Below are positions 1 to 9,080 of a stretch of 64,000 nucleotides of DNA, piece after piece. A model generated the notes under the pieces. It searched no databases. It was given only the letters and a program-made list of their open reading frames with translations, and was not told the DNA's origin. The DNA comes from Rapidithrix thailandica. GTDB lineage: Bacteria; Bacteroidota; Bacteroidia; Cytophagales; Flammeovirgaceae. Numbering within the stretch: position 1 is the first letter of the stretch; each line of letters opens with the position of its first letter. The DNA is taken from the NCBI RefSeq assembly GCF_039710355.1, contig NZ_JBDKWZ010000023.1, positions 53,148-117,147 on the forward strand. Direction: 5' to 3'. A program made the position numbers and the translations under genes.

Positions 1-1
1 C

Positions 2-316
2 AACTACATACGTATTGAGGGCCTTTGGATGAATGGTAGTGTAGGCGAACGATGGGCGCAAAATCAACTGCAAAATCACGATAGCGAATTGAACAAACAG
101 GGTATAGAAAGTTGCCGTAAAATCGAAGAAGTGACAGGGATACCCACGTATTATTTCTTGTTTAACTACCGTGCCTGGGGCCATAAAAAAGATAAAGCAA
201 GAAAATGTCCGAATTGCGGTGGGGATTGGCTAATAGAAGGAAAAACGTTCAATAATTTTTATGCGTTTAAATGTGATCCCTGTAGGTTGCTATCCGAACT
301 ATCTTCAAATACATAA
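2..316 (+). CDS. DUF2310-like zinc-ribbon protein, 3' part
   Basis: The reading frame is open to the left edge of the window, so only the C-terminal part of the gene is present; the ATG at 29 is probably internal. The protein carries the pattern EEVTGIPTYYFLFNYRAWG followed by CPNCGGDW and CDPCR. These two Cys pairs form a C-terminal zinc ribbon. This arrangement is typical of the DUF2310 family, annotated as Zn-ribbon proteins that may bind nucleic acid. No role is established. The family call rests on motif recognition and the upstream domain cannot be seen. Confidence 0.7.
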   Translation, partial: NYIRIEGLWMNGSVGERWAQNQLQNHDSELNKQGIESCRKIEEVTGIPTYYFLFNYRAWGHKKDKARKCPNCGGDWLIEGKTFNNFYAFKCDPCRLLSELSSNT

Positions 317-646
317 AGAAGCATGACGATCAACAAATTCAAAAGTGGATGCAAGTGTGTCTTGAAAAAGAGCTGGACAAATGGTCTTCTCCTTTAAAAA
401 ACGAAGTGATGAGCTCCTTTGATTTGGGAATTCACCCTCAAAAAGAGATTAACCCATAACACCTCCGGTAATTGTCTTTTCATTTGTTTCGTATTTTTAT
501 TAATGCAATAATGTTGCATTAATAAAAATATTCCTTAAGTTTGCCCAAGCAGGATGCACGACCCACACCCATACAAGTCTTACCGCATAGGGTAGCTTCC
601 CTGTAGTTAACATGTATTCATTGAAATGATTTTCTAAGATTAAAGT
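317..646. other. Intergenic region with a minor ORF and a long palindrome
   Basis: No convincing gene is seen. A short frame (ATG 349 to stop 457-459, 36 codons, acidic and Lys-rich) follows the DUF2310 gene but has no recognisable family. The dominant structure is the perfect inverted repeat at 492-530, annotated separately. Confidence 0.5.
492..530. terminator. Perfect 17-bp inverted repeat with 5-nt loop
   Basis: Positions 492-508 and 514-530 are exact reverse complements around the loop TAATG. The stem is AT-rich (TATTTTTATTAATGCAA), so either strand would give a hairpin ending in A/T-rich sequence. It lies between the end of the DUF2310 gene and the flavoenzyme gene, so a bidirectional terminator is the simplest reading. 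An operator for the flavoenzyme gene is the alternative. Confidence 0.5.
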
Positions 647-1555
647 ATGACACATCGCAAAATTTTTGACGTCCTGATTATAGGGGGAAGCTATGCCGGG
701 CTTTCGGCAGCTATGGCATTGGGCAGGTCTTTAAAAAACGTATTGGTCATCGACAGTGGGAAACCCTGTAATGCCACCACCCCCCATTCGCATAACTTTT
801 TGACACAAGACGGCATTCCTCCGAAAGAAATTGCAGCGATTGCACAAGGCCAAGTTAAAAAATACGAAACGGTTCGGTTTTACAGTGGACTTGCCGTATC
901 CGGTACAAAAACCGGCGATGAATTTCAAATCACTACTCAAACAGGAGATACATTTTGGGGTAAAAAGGTAGTTTTTGCGACAGGTATAAAAGACGAAATG
1001 CTTCCAATACAAGGGCTTGTAGACTGCTGGGGTAAATCCGTGATCCATTGCCCCTATTGCCATGGGTATGAATACCGCCACAAAAAAACCGGGATACTTG
1101 CCAATGGCGAATCAGCTTTCCATATGGCAAAGCTGGTCAATAACCTCACGGATGAGTTGACACTTCTGACCAACGGACCGTCCAACTTAAGTAGCGAACA
1201 AACGGAAGCACTCCAAAAATATAAGATCCCTATTATAGAAACCGGAGTAACTAACCTTGAACATGAAAAGGGCTGCCTCCAACAGGTCGTATTCAAAGAC
1301 GGTTCAAGCATTTCTTTAGATGCCATGTATGCCAGCCTTCCATTTGTACAACATTCGGAAATCCCTGTATCACTAGGCTGCGAACTTACCGAGCAAGGAT
1401 ATATTCAAACAGACCCCTTCCAGAAAACCACTGTACCGGGAGTGTTTGCCTGTGGTGACAATGCTTCGATGATGCGTTCTGTGGCTAATGCCGTGGCCTC
1501 GGGAAATATTGCAGGAGCTATGGCAAACCATGAACTGACTGAGGAACAGTTTTAA
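647..1555 (+). CDS. NAD(P)/FAD-dependent oxidoreductase, thioredoxin-reductase-like
   Basis: A 302-residue two-dinucleotide-fold flavoprotein. The N-terminal FAD-binding motif GGSYAGL is at residues 13-19, a redox-active CPYC pair is at 135-138 within CPYCHGYEYR, an NAD(P)-domain glycine motif follows, and the C-terminal FAD signature GVFACGD is near residue 268. Length and order match low-molecular-weight thioredoxin reductases. The CPYCHG variant is found in related dithiol oxidases and stand-alone TrxR-like enzymes. It probably oxidises or reduces a dithiol substrate in the cytoplasm; the substrate is unknown. It is a single gene, with a convergent LysR gene downstream. ATG 647 is the natural start. 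Confidence 0.88.
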   Translation: MTHRKIFDVLIIGGSYAGLSAAMALGRSLKNVLVIDSGKPCNATTPHSHNFLTQDGIPPKEIAAIAQGQVKKYETVRFYSGLAVSGTKTGDEFQITTQTGDTFWGKKVVFATGIKDEMLPIQGLVDCWGKSVIHCPYCHGYEYRHKKTGILANGESAFHMAKLVNNLTDELTLLTNGPSNLSSEQTEALQKYKIPIIETGVTNLEHEKGCLQQVVFKDGSSISLDAMYASLPFVQHSEIPVSLGCELTEQGYIQTDPFQKTTVPGVFACGDNASMMRSVANAVASGNIAGAMANHELTEEQF

Positions 1556-1659
1556 CCATCGCATTATTTATTATAAGTAAAAATTCCTATTGGATGCTCC
1601 CTCACACTAGCGGTCGAACTGCAAATTTCAACCGCCAGTATTTTATAAAAAGAAAGATA

Positions 1660-2532
1660 TCAATCCAATAAATACGAAACAGCCGAACCGGTCACTTCTG
1701 AATAAGAATCTTTGGGAGTTGCCAGCAATACATCTGTAAACAACCCCGTCTCTTGTAAGTCTAAATAATCGATTTCCGGGTAACGTTGGCCTTTGGATAA
1801 ACAGGAAGGGACAATCGATACACCCAATCCATTTCTGACAAGCTGAATGATCGAATTGATATTGTTCGACTCATGGACAATATTGGGTGTAAATCCATAT
1901 TTAGCACAAATTTCCAAAAGGGAATTATGATAGTCCGGAGCATAGTCTTTATTAAAAAAGACGAATATTTCATCTTTTAGCTTTCCAATTTCACGGGTAG
2001 AATTCAACTGTATATTCTGATTGTTAAAGACCAAAGAATACGAATCTTGAAACCAACGTTTGGAGGTTATTTTTGTAGATATCAAAGGTGCTCTCAAGAT
2101 GCCCAGGTCTATCTTCCCCTGCTCTAAAGCGGCAATTTGTTTGTGGGAAGGAACTTCATAGAGCTTAATATTCAGGTAGGGATATAGTTGAGTCAAATGT
2201 CGGATCAACTTGGAAATGGTGACCGAAAAGGTAGAGCTGATATATGCAATCCGGTACTTTCCACTGATATTTTCCGATATTTTTCTGGTTTTCAGTGTAG
2301 CGGCTTCCAAGTTCCGGATAAGCTTCCCCGCTTCTTTCTCAAAATACTTCCCGGCATCCGTCAACGTCACGGTTTTATTGTTCCTGTCAAACAAACGTGC
2401 CCCGATCTCCTCTTCCAGTTCTTTAATTTGCCGGCTTAGAGGTGGTTGGGATATACAGAGTTTTTCGGCAGCCTTCGTAAAATTCAATTCCCGGGCCAGC
2501 GTCAAAAAGTATTTTAAGTGTCTTAATTCCAT
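1660..2532 (-). CDS. LysR-family transcriptional regulator
   Basis: A 290-residue LysR regulator. Residues 1-60 form the winged helix-turn-helix (MELRHLKYFLTLARELNFTK, then AAEKL, SQPPLSRQIKELE). Residues 90-290 form the periplasmic-binding-like effector domain. It is divergent from the methyltransferase gene at 2631 with a 98-bp gap, the classic LysR arrangement, so that gene is its likely target. The effector cannot be told from sequence. Confidence 0.93.
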   Translation of the reverse strand: MELRHLKYFLTLARELNFTKAAEKLCISQPPLSRQIKELEEEIGARLFDRNNKTVTLTDAGKYFEKEAGKLIRNLEAATLKTRKISENISGKYRIAYISSTFSVTISKLIRHLTQLYPYLNIKLYEVPSHKQIAALEQGKIDLGILRAPLISTKITSKRWFQDSYSLVFNNQNIQLNSTREIGKLKDEIFVFFNKDYAPDYHNSLLEICAKYGFTPNIVHESNNINSIIQLVRNGLGVSIVPSCLSKGQRYPEIDYLDLQETGLFTDVLLATPKDSYSEVTGSAVSYLLD

Positions 2533-2583
2533 ACTATACCTAATAAGTATTGTTTAATGACAAAATAAGTCTTTTTAAGTATT

Positions 2584-2603
2584 TATTGAAAGCAATACCT
2601 TTG
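2584..2603 (+). promoter_or_regulatory. LysR-type dyad overlapping a Bacteroidota -7 element
   Basis: In the LysR/methyltransferase intergenic region TATTG-AAAG-CAATA (2584-2597) forms a dyad. It overlaps TACCTTTG (2596-2603), which fits the -7 consensus TAnnTTTG of Bacteroidota. A clear TTTG at -33 is not seen. The overlap suggests that the LysR protein acts on this promoter. Confidence 0.4.
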
Positions 2604-2630
2604 AAACAATTCATCAAAAAGAAATGAAAA

Positions 2631-3338
2631 ATGGAAAAATCAACTGTTGCGGAAATCAAGGAACGATTCGATAAGGATGTAGAAAGGTTTTCAAACCTTG
2701 AAACAGGTCAGCAAACCACGATAGATGCCCAAATCTCTTTGGAGCTTATCACCGAAGCCTCCAAAAGAATAGTACCCCAAGCTGAGAATTTGCTGGACAT
2801 TGGGTGTGGAGCCGGCAACTATACCTTAAAAATGCTTTCAAAAATACCCCACCTCAATTGTACATTGGTAGATTTAAGTAAGCCTATGTTAGATAAAGCT
2901 TACGAAAGGGCCTCTCAACAGAGTAATGGAAGGATCGAAATTTCCCAAGGCGATATCAGAGAGGTGTCTTTAAAAGACAATCACTTCGATATCATTTTAG
3001 CGGGTGCCGTATTACATCATTTGAGAGATGATGCGGACTGGGAAGCTATCTTTCAAAAACTATTCAAGGTGCTCAAGCCGGGTGGCTGCCTCATGATTTC
3101 CGACTTAATTACACAAGATACGGTACAAGTAGACCGGTACGTTTGGGAAAAATACGGAGATTACCTGGCTGAATTAGGCGGTCTGGATTACAAACAAAAA
3201 GTATTAGAATATATCGCCAAAGAAGACTCTCCAAGGTCCATGAATTATCAGTTGGAACTGATGAAAAAAGTAGGCTTTTGCAAAGTAGAAATATTGCACA
3301 AAAACCTCTGTTTCGGAGCTTTCGGAGGAATTAAATAA
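2631..3338 (+). CDS. Class I SAM-dependent methyltransferase
   Basis: A 235-residue protein with methyltransferase motif I LLDIGCGAGN at residues 54-63, an acidic residue ending beta-2 (VDLSKPML), the segment GDIREV, and motif LKPGGCLMISD. The fold is the cytoplasmic Rossmann-like methyltransferase type 11/12. The substrate is unknown. The start ATG 2631 follows AAAAAGAAATGAAAA. It is divergently transcribed from the LysR gene, which probably controls it. Confidence 0.88.
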   Translation: MEKSTVAEIKERFDKDVERFSNLETGQQTTIDAQISLELITEASKRIVPQAENLLDIGCGAGNYTLKMLSKIPHLNCTLVDLSKPMLDKAYERASQQSNGRIEISQGDIREVSLKDNHFDIILAGAVLHHLRDDADWEAIFQKLFKVLKPGGCLMISDLITQDTVQVDRYVWEKYGDYLAELGGLDYKQKVLEYIAKEDSPRSMNYQLELMKKVGFCKVEILHKNLCFGAFGGIK

Positions 3339-3477
3339 GCTTTTTCATATCAGGGGTTATGGATGCATAACGCCTGCCCTTCTTCTTCAACGAACTCTAT
3401 TCATTGAATTGCTGAAAAATATAACTTTCGTAACTTTAAACCATTTTCCGGTGAGTGAATAAAAGCATTGAATTAAA

Positions 3478-4341
3478 ATGAAAAAAATTCCGATACGATA
3501 TATTGATACCAAGTCAAAAAAAACGGACTTTTCCGGTAGCTTTAACATACGCAACCTTCAAAATTTATTTACCGGGAAAGACTTGATTCAGGAACTTCAC
3601 CGGCATGACTACTTTTATCTACTTGCTTTGAAAAAGGGGAGCGGCAAACACGAAATAGATTTTACTCCCTACAAGGTTACTGATCATACAGTTTACTTCA
3701 TGCGGCCCGGTCAGGTGCATCAACTCAGATTAAATGCCGATAGTACCGGATACATGATGATTTTCAAAGCCGGCTTTTATGACTCTCATGATAATAAATC
3801 TTATCAACACTTGCGCAAAGCAAGTAAGAACAATTATTATCAATTGGAAGCCCAAACATTCCGCAAACTGGATACTGCCTTATCGTATATTGCTCAGGAG
3901 TTCGCCAACCAAGGGGAAGGGTATCAGGATCTTATAAAAGCAAACTTGAAAATTATCATGATCGAACTTCTCCGGCAACAAGATCAACACCCCGTGCACA
4001 ATGTCACTCCCTATACACAAGAACGTCTTGAGGAGTTTTTAGCACTTTTGGAGACCCATATCACTCAACATAAACAAGTGGCTCACTATGCAGACATGCT
4101 GCACCTTTCTCCCTATCAGTTGAATGCCATTACCAAAGCAGCGTTGGGGAAAACCTGTTCGGAGCTGATCAATGAATATATCTTGTTAGAAGCCAAACGG
4201 TATTTGCTGGCCACGTCTAATCAAGTCAATCAAATTGCATTTCAGTTGGGTTATGAGGATGTTTCCTATTTTATCCGGTTTTTCAAAAAGCAAACCGGTT
4301 ACTCTCCCGAAGTATTCAGACATACTTTCAAAAAGGCATGA
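3478..4341 (+). CDS. AraC-family transcriptional regulator
   Basis: A 287-residue protein. The N-terminal 170 residues look like a cupin sensor domain (RHDYFYLLALKKGSGKH). The C-terminal residues 185-287 hold the two helix-turn-helix motifs of AraC/XylS proteins, ending in QIAFQLGYEDVSYFIRFFKK and TGYSPEVFR. The following methyltransferase gene lies 173 bp downstream on the same strand and may be a target, though this is only a positional guess. Confidence 0.92.
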   Translation: MKKIPIRYIDTKSKKTDFSGSFNIRNLQNLFTGKDLIQELHRHDYFYLLALKKGSGKHEIDFTPYKVTDHTVYFMRPGQVHQLRLNADSTGYMMIFKAGFYDSHDNKSYQHLRKASKNNYYQLEAQTFRKLDTALSYIAQEFANQGEGYQDLIKANLKIIMIELLRQQDQHPVHNVTPYTQERLEEFLALLETHITQHKQVAHYADMLHLSPYQLNAITKAALGKTCSELINEYILLEAKRYLLATSNQVNQIAFQLGYEDVSYFIRFFKKQTGYSPEVFRHTFKKA

Positions 4342-4514
4342 ACGCCTGGTATTCACGATCAACGGGGCCCCTCATCGGAATAAAAAAATCAAAGGTATGT
4401 TCCCATTTCAGGTATGTCCTATTGAACTGCATGTTTGTCCTACCTTATCAAGTGATCAGAACACTACTTTTGAGGTAAATACAATTTATTACATACAACT
4501 TAACCCGAATCCTT

Positions 4515-5129
4515 ATGAAACAGAAATGGGATGAACGATATAAAGACCAGGAATTTGCATACGGCAAAGAGCCAAACGTATTCTTTAAAGAATGGCTGAT
4601 AAAATACGATCCGGGATCTATATTGATGCCGGCCGATGGAGAAGGGCGCAACGGTGTCTTTGCAGCACAGCTTGGATGGCAAGTAACCTCCTTTGACCAA
4701 AGTAAAGAAGGGCAAGCCAAAGCCTTACAGCTTGCCTGGGAAAAGAATGTGACGCTGATGTACGAAGTGGGTGATTTTGAAAATCTTGCCTTTGAAAAAG
4801 ACTCTTTTGATGTTATCGGGTTAATTTACGCTCACTTTCCGGCCGAAAAGAAATCCGCTTTCCATCAAAAACTAAGCAATTACCTCAAGCCAGGAGGCCT
4901 GGTAATTTTCGAGGCATTCAGCAAAAGTCATTTAACATTCAGAGAGGCAAACCCAAGAATTGGCGGCCCCAACAAACTGGAAGACTTATTCTCTGAAGAA
5001 GAACTTCAAGACGACTTTAAGAATTTTGAGGTACTCAAACTCGAAGAAGAAGAAATCCTTTTAAACGAAGGGAAATATCATAACGGTAAAGGCTCAGTGA
5101 TTAGGTTTGTCGGAAGGAAACGCGGGTAA
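4515..5129 (+). CDS. SAM methyltransferase, TehB/thiopurine-type
   Basis: A 204-residue protein beginning MKQKWDERYKDQEFAYGKEP, the usual start of small Bacteroidota and proteobacterial methyltransferases of the TehB/tellurite or thiopurine group. Motif I is ILMPADGEGRN (about residues 36-46), followed by VTSFDQS and LKPGGLVIFEAFS. Family members methylate toxic oxyanions or thiols, but the substrate here is not determined. ATG 4515 is supported by the conserved N-terminus. Confidence 0.85.
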   Translation: MKQKWDERYKDQEFAYGKEPNVFFKEWLIKYDPGSILMPADGEGRNGVFAAQLGWQVTSFDQSKEGQAKALQLAWEKNVTLMYEVGDFENLAFEKDSFDVIGLIYAHFPAEKKSAFHQKLSNYLKPGGLVIFEAFSKSHLTFREANPRIGGPNKLEDLFSEEELQDDFKNFEVLKLEEEEILLNEGKYHNGKGSVIRFVGRKRG

Positions 5130-5171
5130 CAAGAAGAGCGTTTCAGTTAACCTCCCAAAACATGAATTTGA

Positions 5172-5259
5172 TGAATGAGTGAATCATTAAACGTAGGTAA
5201 AAAGAATACACTTTTCACAAATTGAAGTGCCTACCTACTATTGCACTTTCACTCATTCA
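5172..5259. repeat. Nested inverted repeat, symmetrical
   Basis: Outer arms TGAATGAGTGA (5172-5182) and TCACTCATTCA (5249-5259) are exact complements. Inner arms GTAGGTA (5193-5199) and TACCTAC (5232-5238) are also exact. Both are separated by 10 nt, so the structure is symmetrical. It may be the trace of a small mobile element or a structured RNA; no gene is linked. Confidence 0.45.
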
Positions 5260-5391
5260 CTTAGAACATCTCGTTGACGGAGCACTAAAGGACGGTTGCA
5301 TACGGTGTAAAGTGCGAGGAAGCCATTGATAGTTCTTTTTACTTCGCCCGATATACTCCAAACCAAGCCAGGGCAAATGAATAGTGATTAC

Positions 5392-5562
5392 CTATGCTCG
5401 TTCGGAATAGCATTGTTCCAACAGTCGACATCTGGTATAAATGGCTTTTTCAAAATCAATATCCCATTGAGTTCCCCACTCAGGTTTTGCAATCAACAAT
5501 GGCGGATGAACAGTGTCCGCTAAATGTTTGATGGCTTTGTCAAGTAGCAAGTTAAGGTTCAT
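5392..5562 (-). pseudogene. Small ORF, possible gene remnant
   Basis: A 56-codon frame starting MNLNLLLDKAIKHLADTVHP and ending CYSERA. After the TAG the same frame stays open for about 45 more codons (VITIHLPWLGLEYIGRSKKN and on), which suggests a decayed longer gene. No family is recognised and there is no strong ribosome-binding site. Confidence 0.2.
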
Positions 5563-5840
5563 GCAATAACCTACTCATATACCCTCCCGTTATAACATGA
5601 CAGGAGGGTCGGATGAACACAACGCTACAGGGATGAACAATTCACCGGTTAGCTCTTAATGGCAAGGTTTTAACCTTTATATACCTTATCAGTCATTTTT
5701 TATTTATAATTGCAATTTCTGTTACAACCTCTGGGAAGAAATAAAGGAAAGGATTGCTAAATAAAAATCCGCCCCTGTCTCTTTTATTGTAATGTAAGCG
5801 TAACAGCATTTGTACATGTTAAATACTAATAGACAAAAGG

Positions 5841-6827
5841 ATGAATCACTTTCCGGCAATCAGTTCCACACTCTCCCCCGTAGCTCTCGCACAACGTTTA
5901 ATTGAGCTCTACGGATTTAGTGAAAATACCACCTGTAATGTACTTAGACTGGGAATAAATCATACATACCTCATCACCGATGCTCAAGAAAAATACGTCT
6001 TAAGAGTATATCACCTGCACTGGCGTACGGAAGAGGAAATTATGGCAGAACTGGAACTCTTAAACCTGTTGAAGGCAAACGATATCTTAGTATCTTATCC
6101 GATCCGCGACAAAAAATCAGCCTATATCCAGCGGTTCAATGCATGGGAAGGTGAAAGGTTGGCAGTCGTATTCTCGTATGCCCAAGGACAAACAGTTCGG
6201 AACCCCTCCGATAAAACCTGTTTCCAGCTTGGTCTTGAAATGGCGAAAATGCATCGGGTTACCACCGGAAAAAAATTAAACCGGAAAACCTATAATGCTC
6301 AAACCCTCGCAGGTTGGGCTTTCCAAGCTTTAAAAGAGCGGTTTCCCATGTCTCTGAAAGAAATGCAATATATTGACAGGGCAAATTCAATGATTGCATC
6401 TCAATTTGCACAAGCTGATTTAAATCAAATCAGAACCGGAGCCGTTCACCTTGATGTATGGTATGACAATATGAAAATTAAAGACGAATCGGAAATCACG
6501 ATCTTTGACTTTGACAATTGCGGAAATGGCTGGTTACTTCTGGACATTGCTTATAGCCTGATGCTTTTGTTTAAAAATGAGCCCAACAAAGAAATTTTCA
6601 ATCAAAAAATGAATCGTTTTTATCAAGGGTATCAATCCATATCGGGTATAAGCCAAGAAGAAAAAAGAATGATTCCCTATGGCGGACTGGCTATTTGGCT
6701 GCACTACTCAGGGATTCACGCCCAAAGATTTGACGATTTTTCAAATATTTTTTTAAGTGAAGATTTTTTGAAATATTGGATCGATACGGTAAACCACTGG
6801 ATGGTATTTAACGGAATCGAAATATAA
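5841..6827 (+). CDS. APH/ChoK-family phosphotransferase
   Basis: A 328-residue kinase-like protein of the aminoglycoside phosphotransferase/choline kinase superfamily, closest in look to the SrkA/homoserine-kinase-II type. The catalytic loop is HLDVWYDN (H203, D205, N210) and the metal-binding motif is IFDFDNCG (D223/D225). The N-lobe shows the Lys-containing YVLRVYH segment. It probably phosphorylates a small molecule or Ser/Thr residues in the cytoplasm. The substrate is unknown. Confidence 0.85.
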   Translation: MNHFPAISSTLSPVALAQRLIELYGFSENTTCNVLRLGINHTYLITDAQEKYVLRVYHLHWRTEEEIMAELELLNLLKANDILVSYPIRDKKSAYIQRFNAWEGERLAVVFSYAQGQTVRNPSDKTCFQLGLEMAKMHRVTTGKKLNRKTYNAQTLAGWAFQALKERFPMSLKEMQYIDRANSMIASQFAQADLNQIRTGAVHLDVWYDNMKIKDESEITIFDFDNCGNGWLLLDIAYSLMLLFKNEPNKEIFNQKMNRFYQGYQSISGISQEEKRMIPYGGLAIWLHYSGIHAQRFDDFSNIFLSEDFLKYWIDTVNHWMVFNGIEI

Positions 6828-6893
6828 TGCATCTGTTGCCCGGAGAAAAATCCGGCTTCATTCACCTTATCATGAGTATAAACTTTCAAGAAT

Positions 6894-8006
6894 ATGAGAA
6901 TTCTATTTTTATTTTCGTTCGTCCTCACAGCTGCTTTGGCAAAAGCCAATGACGGGGCGTATTATGCATCGGGAAACCACCTGATTCCGATAAATGAAAC
7001 TACGGTTTCGGTAAGTAAAGAAGTGTTGAAAATAGAACGGGTCCATGAGGATTATATCAAAGTGACAGTGGATTATATCTTTCATAATCCGGGGGCTGTA
7101 AAAGATATTTTAGTAGGTTTCGAAGCACCCTCGCCCAATGGTGATGTTAACGGAACACCTAAAAACGGACGCCATCCTTATATTGAAAATTTCAAGGTAA
7201 TCATGAATGGCGAGGAACTGTCCTATAAAGTGGCGATGGTACAAGACGATGCCTATTATCAAAATGAGCAAATAAAATCCATTTCTGTTCAAAAGGCTAT
7301 GGGAGATACCTTTAACCCCAATGAACCGGATTTTTATTATGTCTACCATTTCAACACAAATTTTCAACCCGGGACAAACACGATAAAACACGAATATCAA
7401 TTCAAAGTGTCCGGATCGGTCGATTTGGCTTATGACTTTCATTATATCTTAACTGCAGCCAACCGGTGGGCCAATCAACAGATAGATGATTTCACTCTCA
7501 TTTTGGATCTTGGAGATTTTACCGACTACAATATCAGTCAAACATTTTTCACCGGGTTTGAGTATTGGACGGGAGCAACAAAATTTATGGACGGGACTCC
7601 TCTACCCTACTCGGAAACCGAAACCCAACCCTTAAGAGTCATTACCAACGAGGCAACAGTGGTTTTCAAAAAGAAAAATTTCAAGCCGGTGGACGAATTA
7701 TACATTTACTGTAAAAGAAATACGCAGTCCCTTCAAACCCAAACCTTTGACCATACAAAACTAATGCTCCCTTATAATGTGGCCGATTTCAAACACTTGA
7801 TGAATGCAAGTAATGAAAATGCCTTCAAAATTTTGAGGAACTTACCCTTTGCCAGAAGAGGCTATATTTTTAAAAATGAATTGATACAAAAGTATTTTGA
7901 GTCCTTAGAGTGGTACCAACCCAATCCTTCATATCAGGCAAATGTTGATCTTTTTGGGAAAGAGGAGAGAGAATGGCTACTCGCTATGAAAGCAGCCAAT
8001 CGTTAA
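6894..8006 (+). CDS. Secreted protein with DUF4424-like and YARHG domains
   Basis: A 370-residue exported protein with a cleavable signal peptide (MRILFLFSFVLTAALAKAND). The central region has the all-beta look of DUF4424 proteins. Residues about 310-368 form a YARHG domain: LPFARRGYIFKNELIQKYFE followed by WYQPNP. YARHG domains are extracellular and often linked to peptidases or cell-wall proteins. No catalytic residues are evident. A small hairpin follows the stop. Confidence 0.8.
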   Translation: MRILFLFSFVLTAALAKANDGAYYASGNHLIPINETTVSVSKEVLKIERVHEDYIKVTVDYIFHNPGAVKDILVGFEAPSPNGDVNGTPKNGRHPYIENFKVIMNGEELSYKVAMVQDDAYYQNEQIKSISVQKAMGDTFNPNEPDFYYVYHFNTNFQPGTNTIKHEYQFKVSGSVDLAYDFHYILTAANRWANQQIDDFTLILDLGDFTDYNISQTFFTGFEYWTGATKFMDGTPLPYSETETQPLRVITNEATVVFKKKNFKPVDELYIYCKRNTQSLQTQTFDHTKLMLPYNVADFKHLMNASNENAFKILRNLPFARRGYIFKNELIQKYFESLEWYQPNPSYQANVDLFGKEEREWLLAMKAANR

Positions 8007-8012
8007 GCACTT

Positions 8013-8034
8013 GAGCAAAACTAACATTTTGCTC
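8013..8034 (+). terminator. Hairpin after the YARHG gene
   Basis: GAGCAAAA (8013-8020) and TTTTGCTC (8027-8034) pair around a 6-nt loop and are followed by TTCAATGCTTTT. The short stem and weak T-tract make it a plausible but not strong terminator. Confidence 0.45.
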
Positions 8035-8155
8035 TTCAATGCTTTTCTAGTCATATACTTTACCTTACCGCAAAAGACAATAAATAATTGATGATTACTA
8101 CCAAAATTCACTTATATTTAATACAGTGTATTTTTGATAAAAAAACATAATCATC

Positions 8156-8728
8156 ATGCAAAAAGCGGATAAGGTTGAGTTATTAAACTTACTTCTCAAT
8201 ACCGAAATTGTAGAGCCTTACTACTCAGCGTTTTTACTTGCTGAAGATTTGATCGATTTTCTGTTCCGGAATAATTTTTTCATGCGACTAGATTGGAGTG
8301 GAGAAGATGAAGACGGGGAAGTTATCCGCTTTTTACAGGCATATATCGCTAAGAATTTTAACGAAACCATAGAATTGAAGGGAGAGGACGTGTATAAAGA
8401 GATAGAAGAGAAATGTTATTACGGAACATTGAAAAGAGGCGATGCTCCTTTGATATTATTTGAGGAACTGGACAAACAATTAATCCAAAAAGGGTATCAA
8501 TTATTGTTTTTGCCCACGGGGACAGATGAATATACCTTTACCGTAGTGAAGCAAAAAAACTTCAACAAATTATTGCAACTTAAGACGGTTGAATTTGAAG
8601 GTTACCCAAAAGGTAACGATGACCTGCAAGTAATAGAATGTTTGAAATGCGGGGCCTTATATTTCCCTGAATCGGGAGATAATCAAGATATTACCTGTGA
8701 TTGTGGAAATGTAATAAAGGTTATATAA
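8156..8728 (+). CDS. Hypothetical protein with C-terminal zinc ribbon
   Basis: A 190-residue soluble acidic protein that I do not recognise. The C-terminus carries CLKCGALYFPESG and CDCG, two Cys pairs forming a rubredoxin-like zinc ribbon. The N-terminal 130 residues are alpha/beta with no known catalytic motif. A TATTTTTG at 8129-8136 could be its -7 promoter element. It stands alone. Confidence 0.7.
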   Translation: MQKADKVELLNLLLNTEIVEPYYSAFLLAEDLIDFLFRNNFFMRLDWSGEDEDGEVIRFLQAYIAKNFNETIELKGEDVYKEIEEKCYYGTLKRGDAPLILFEELDKQLIQKGYQLLFLPTGTDEYTFTVVKQKNFNKLLQLKTVEFEGYPKGNDDLQVIECLKCGALYFPESGDNQDITCDCGNVIKVI

Positions 8729-9080
8729 TCCCATATGGCCTGGAAAATACTGACAGCTAAAAAATTAATTTTACGCATTCGGATTGAAATTTAAAAAATA
8801 TGATAGGTATTAACAAGGCCCCTCTCAAGAAAAACATAAACCGGAATACCAGCCAGAATTAATTATCCTCATACCCTCTACCGTTATAGTCAAACAAACT
8901 ATATCGCTTCGTTGGCGTTTTTCCTGGATTTAAAGTTGGTCAGACTTTTTCCCTTGTGAAAATTTATATATACCTTAAATCAAACAATCATTTATAATTG
9001 CGGAATAGCATAAAGAAGAAATCCCGTATATGTATTCCCCTATCCTTATACACATACGGGACTTGATGTATGACTAAAAA
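8729..9080. other. Intergenic region
   Basis: No gene seen in this 352-bp gap. Its right end holds the hairpin described at 9022-9061. Confidence 0.5.
9022..9061 (+). promoter_or_regulatory. Hairpin in the leader of the 2H phosphoesterase gene
   Basis: TCCCGTATATGTA (9022-9034) pairs with TACACATACGGGA (9049-9061) with a single mismatch around a 14-nt loop. It ends 19 nt before the ATG at 9081, so it would place a stem next to the ribosome-binding region. It could be an mRNA leader structure or the terminator of something upstream, but no T-tract follows. Confidence 0.35.

Larger units (their letters stand above)
5130..5840. other. Gene-poor 0.7-kb gap with hairpins
   Basis: No confident gene. 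A 56-codon minus-strand ORF (5392-5562) is listed separately. Structured sequences are the nested inverted repeat at 5172-5259 and the hairpin ACCCTCC/GGAGGGT at 5581-5609. The rest shows nothing recognisable. Confidence 0.5.
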
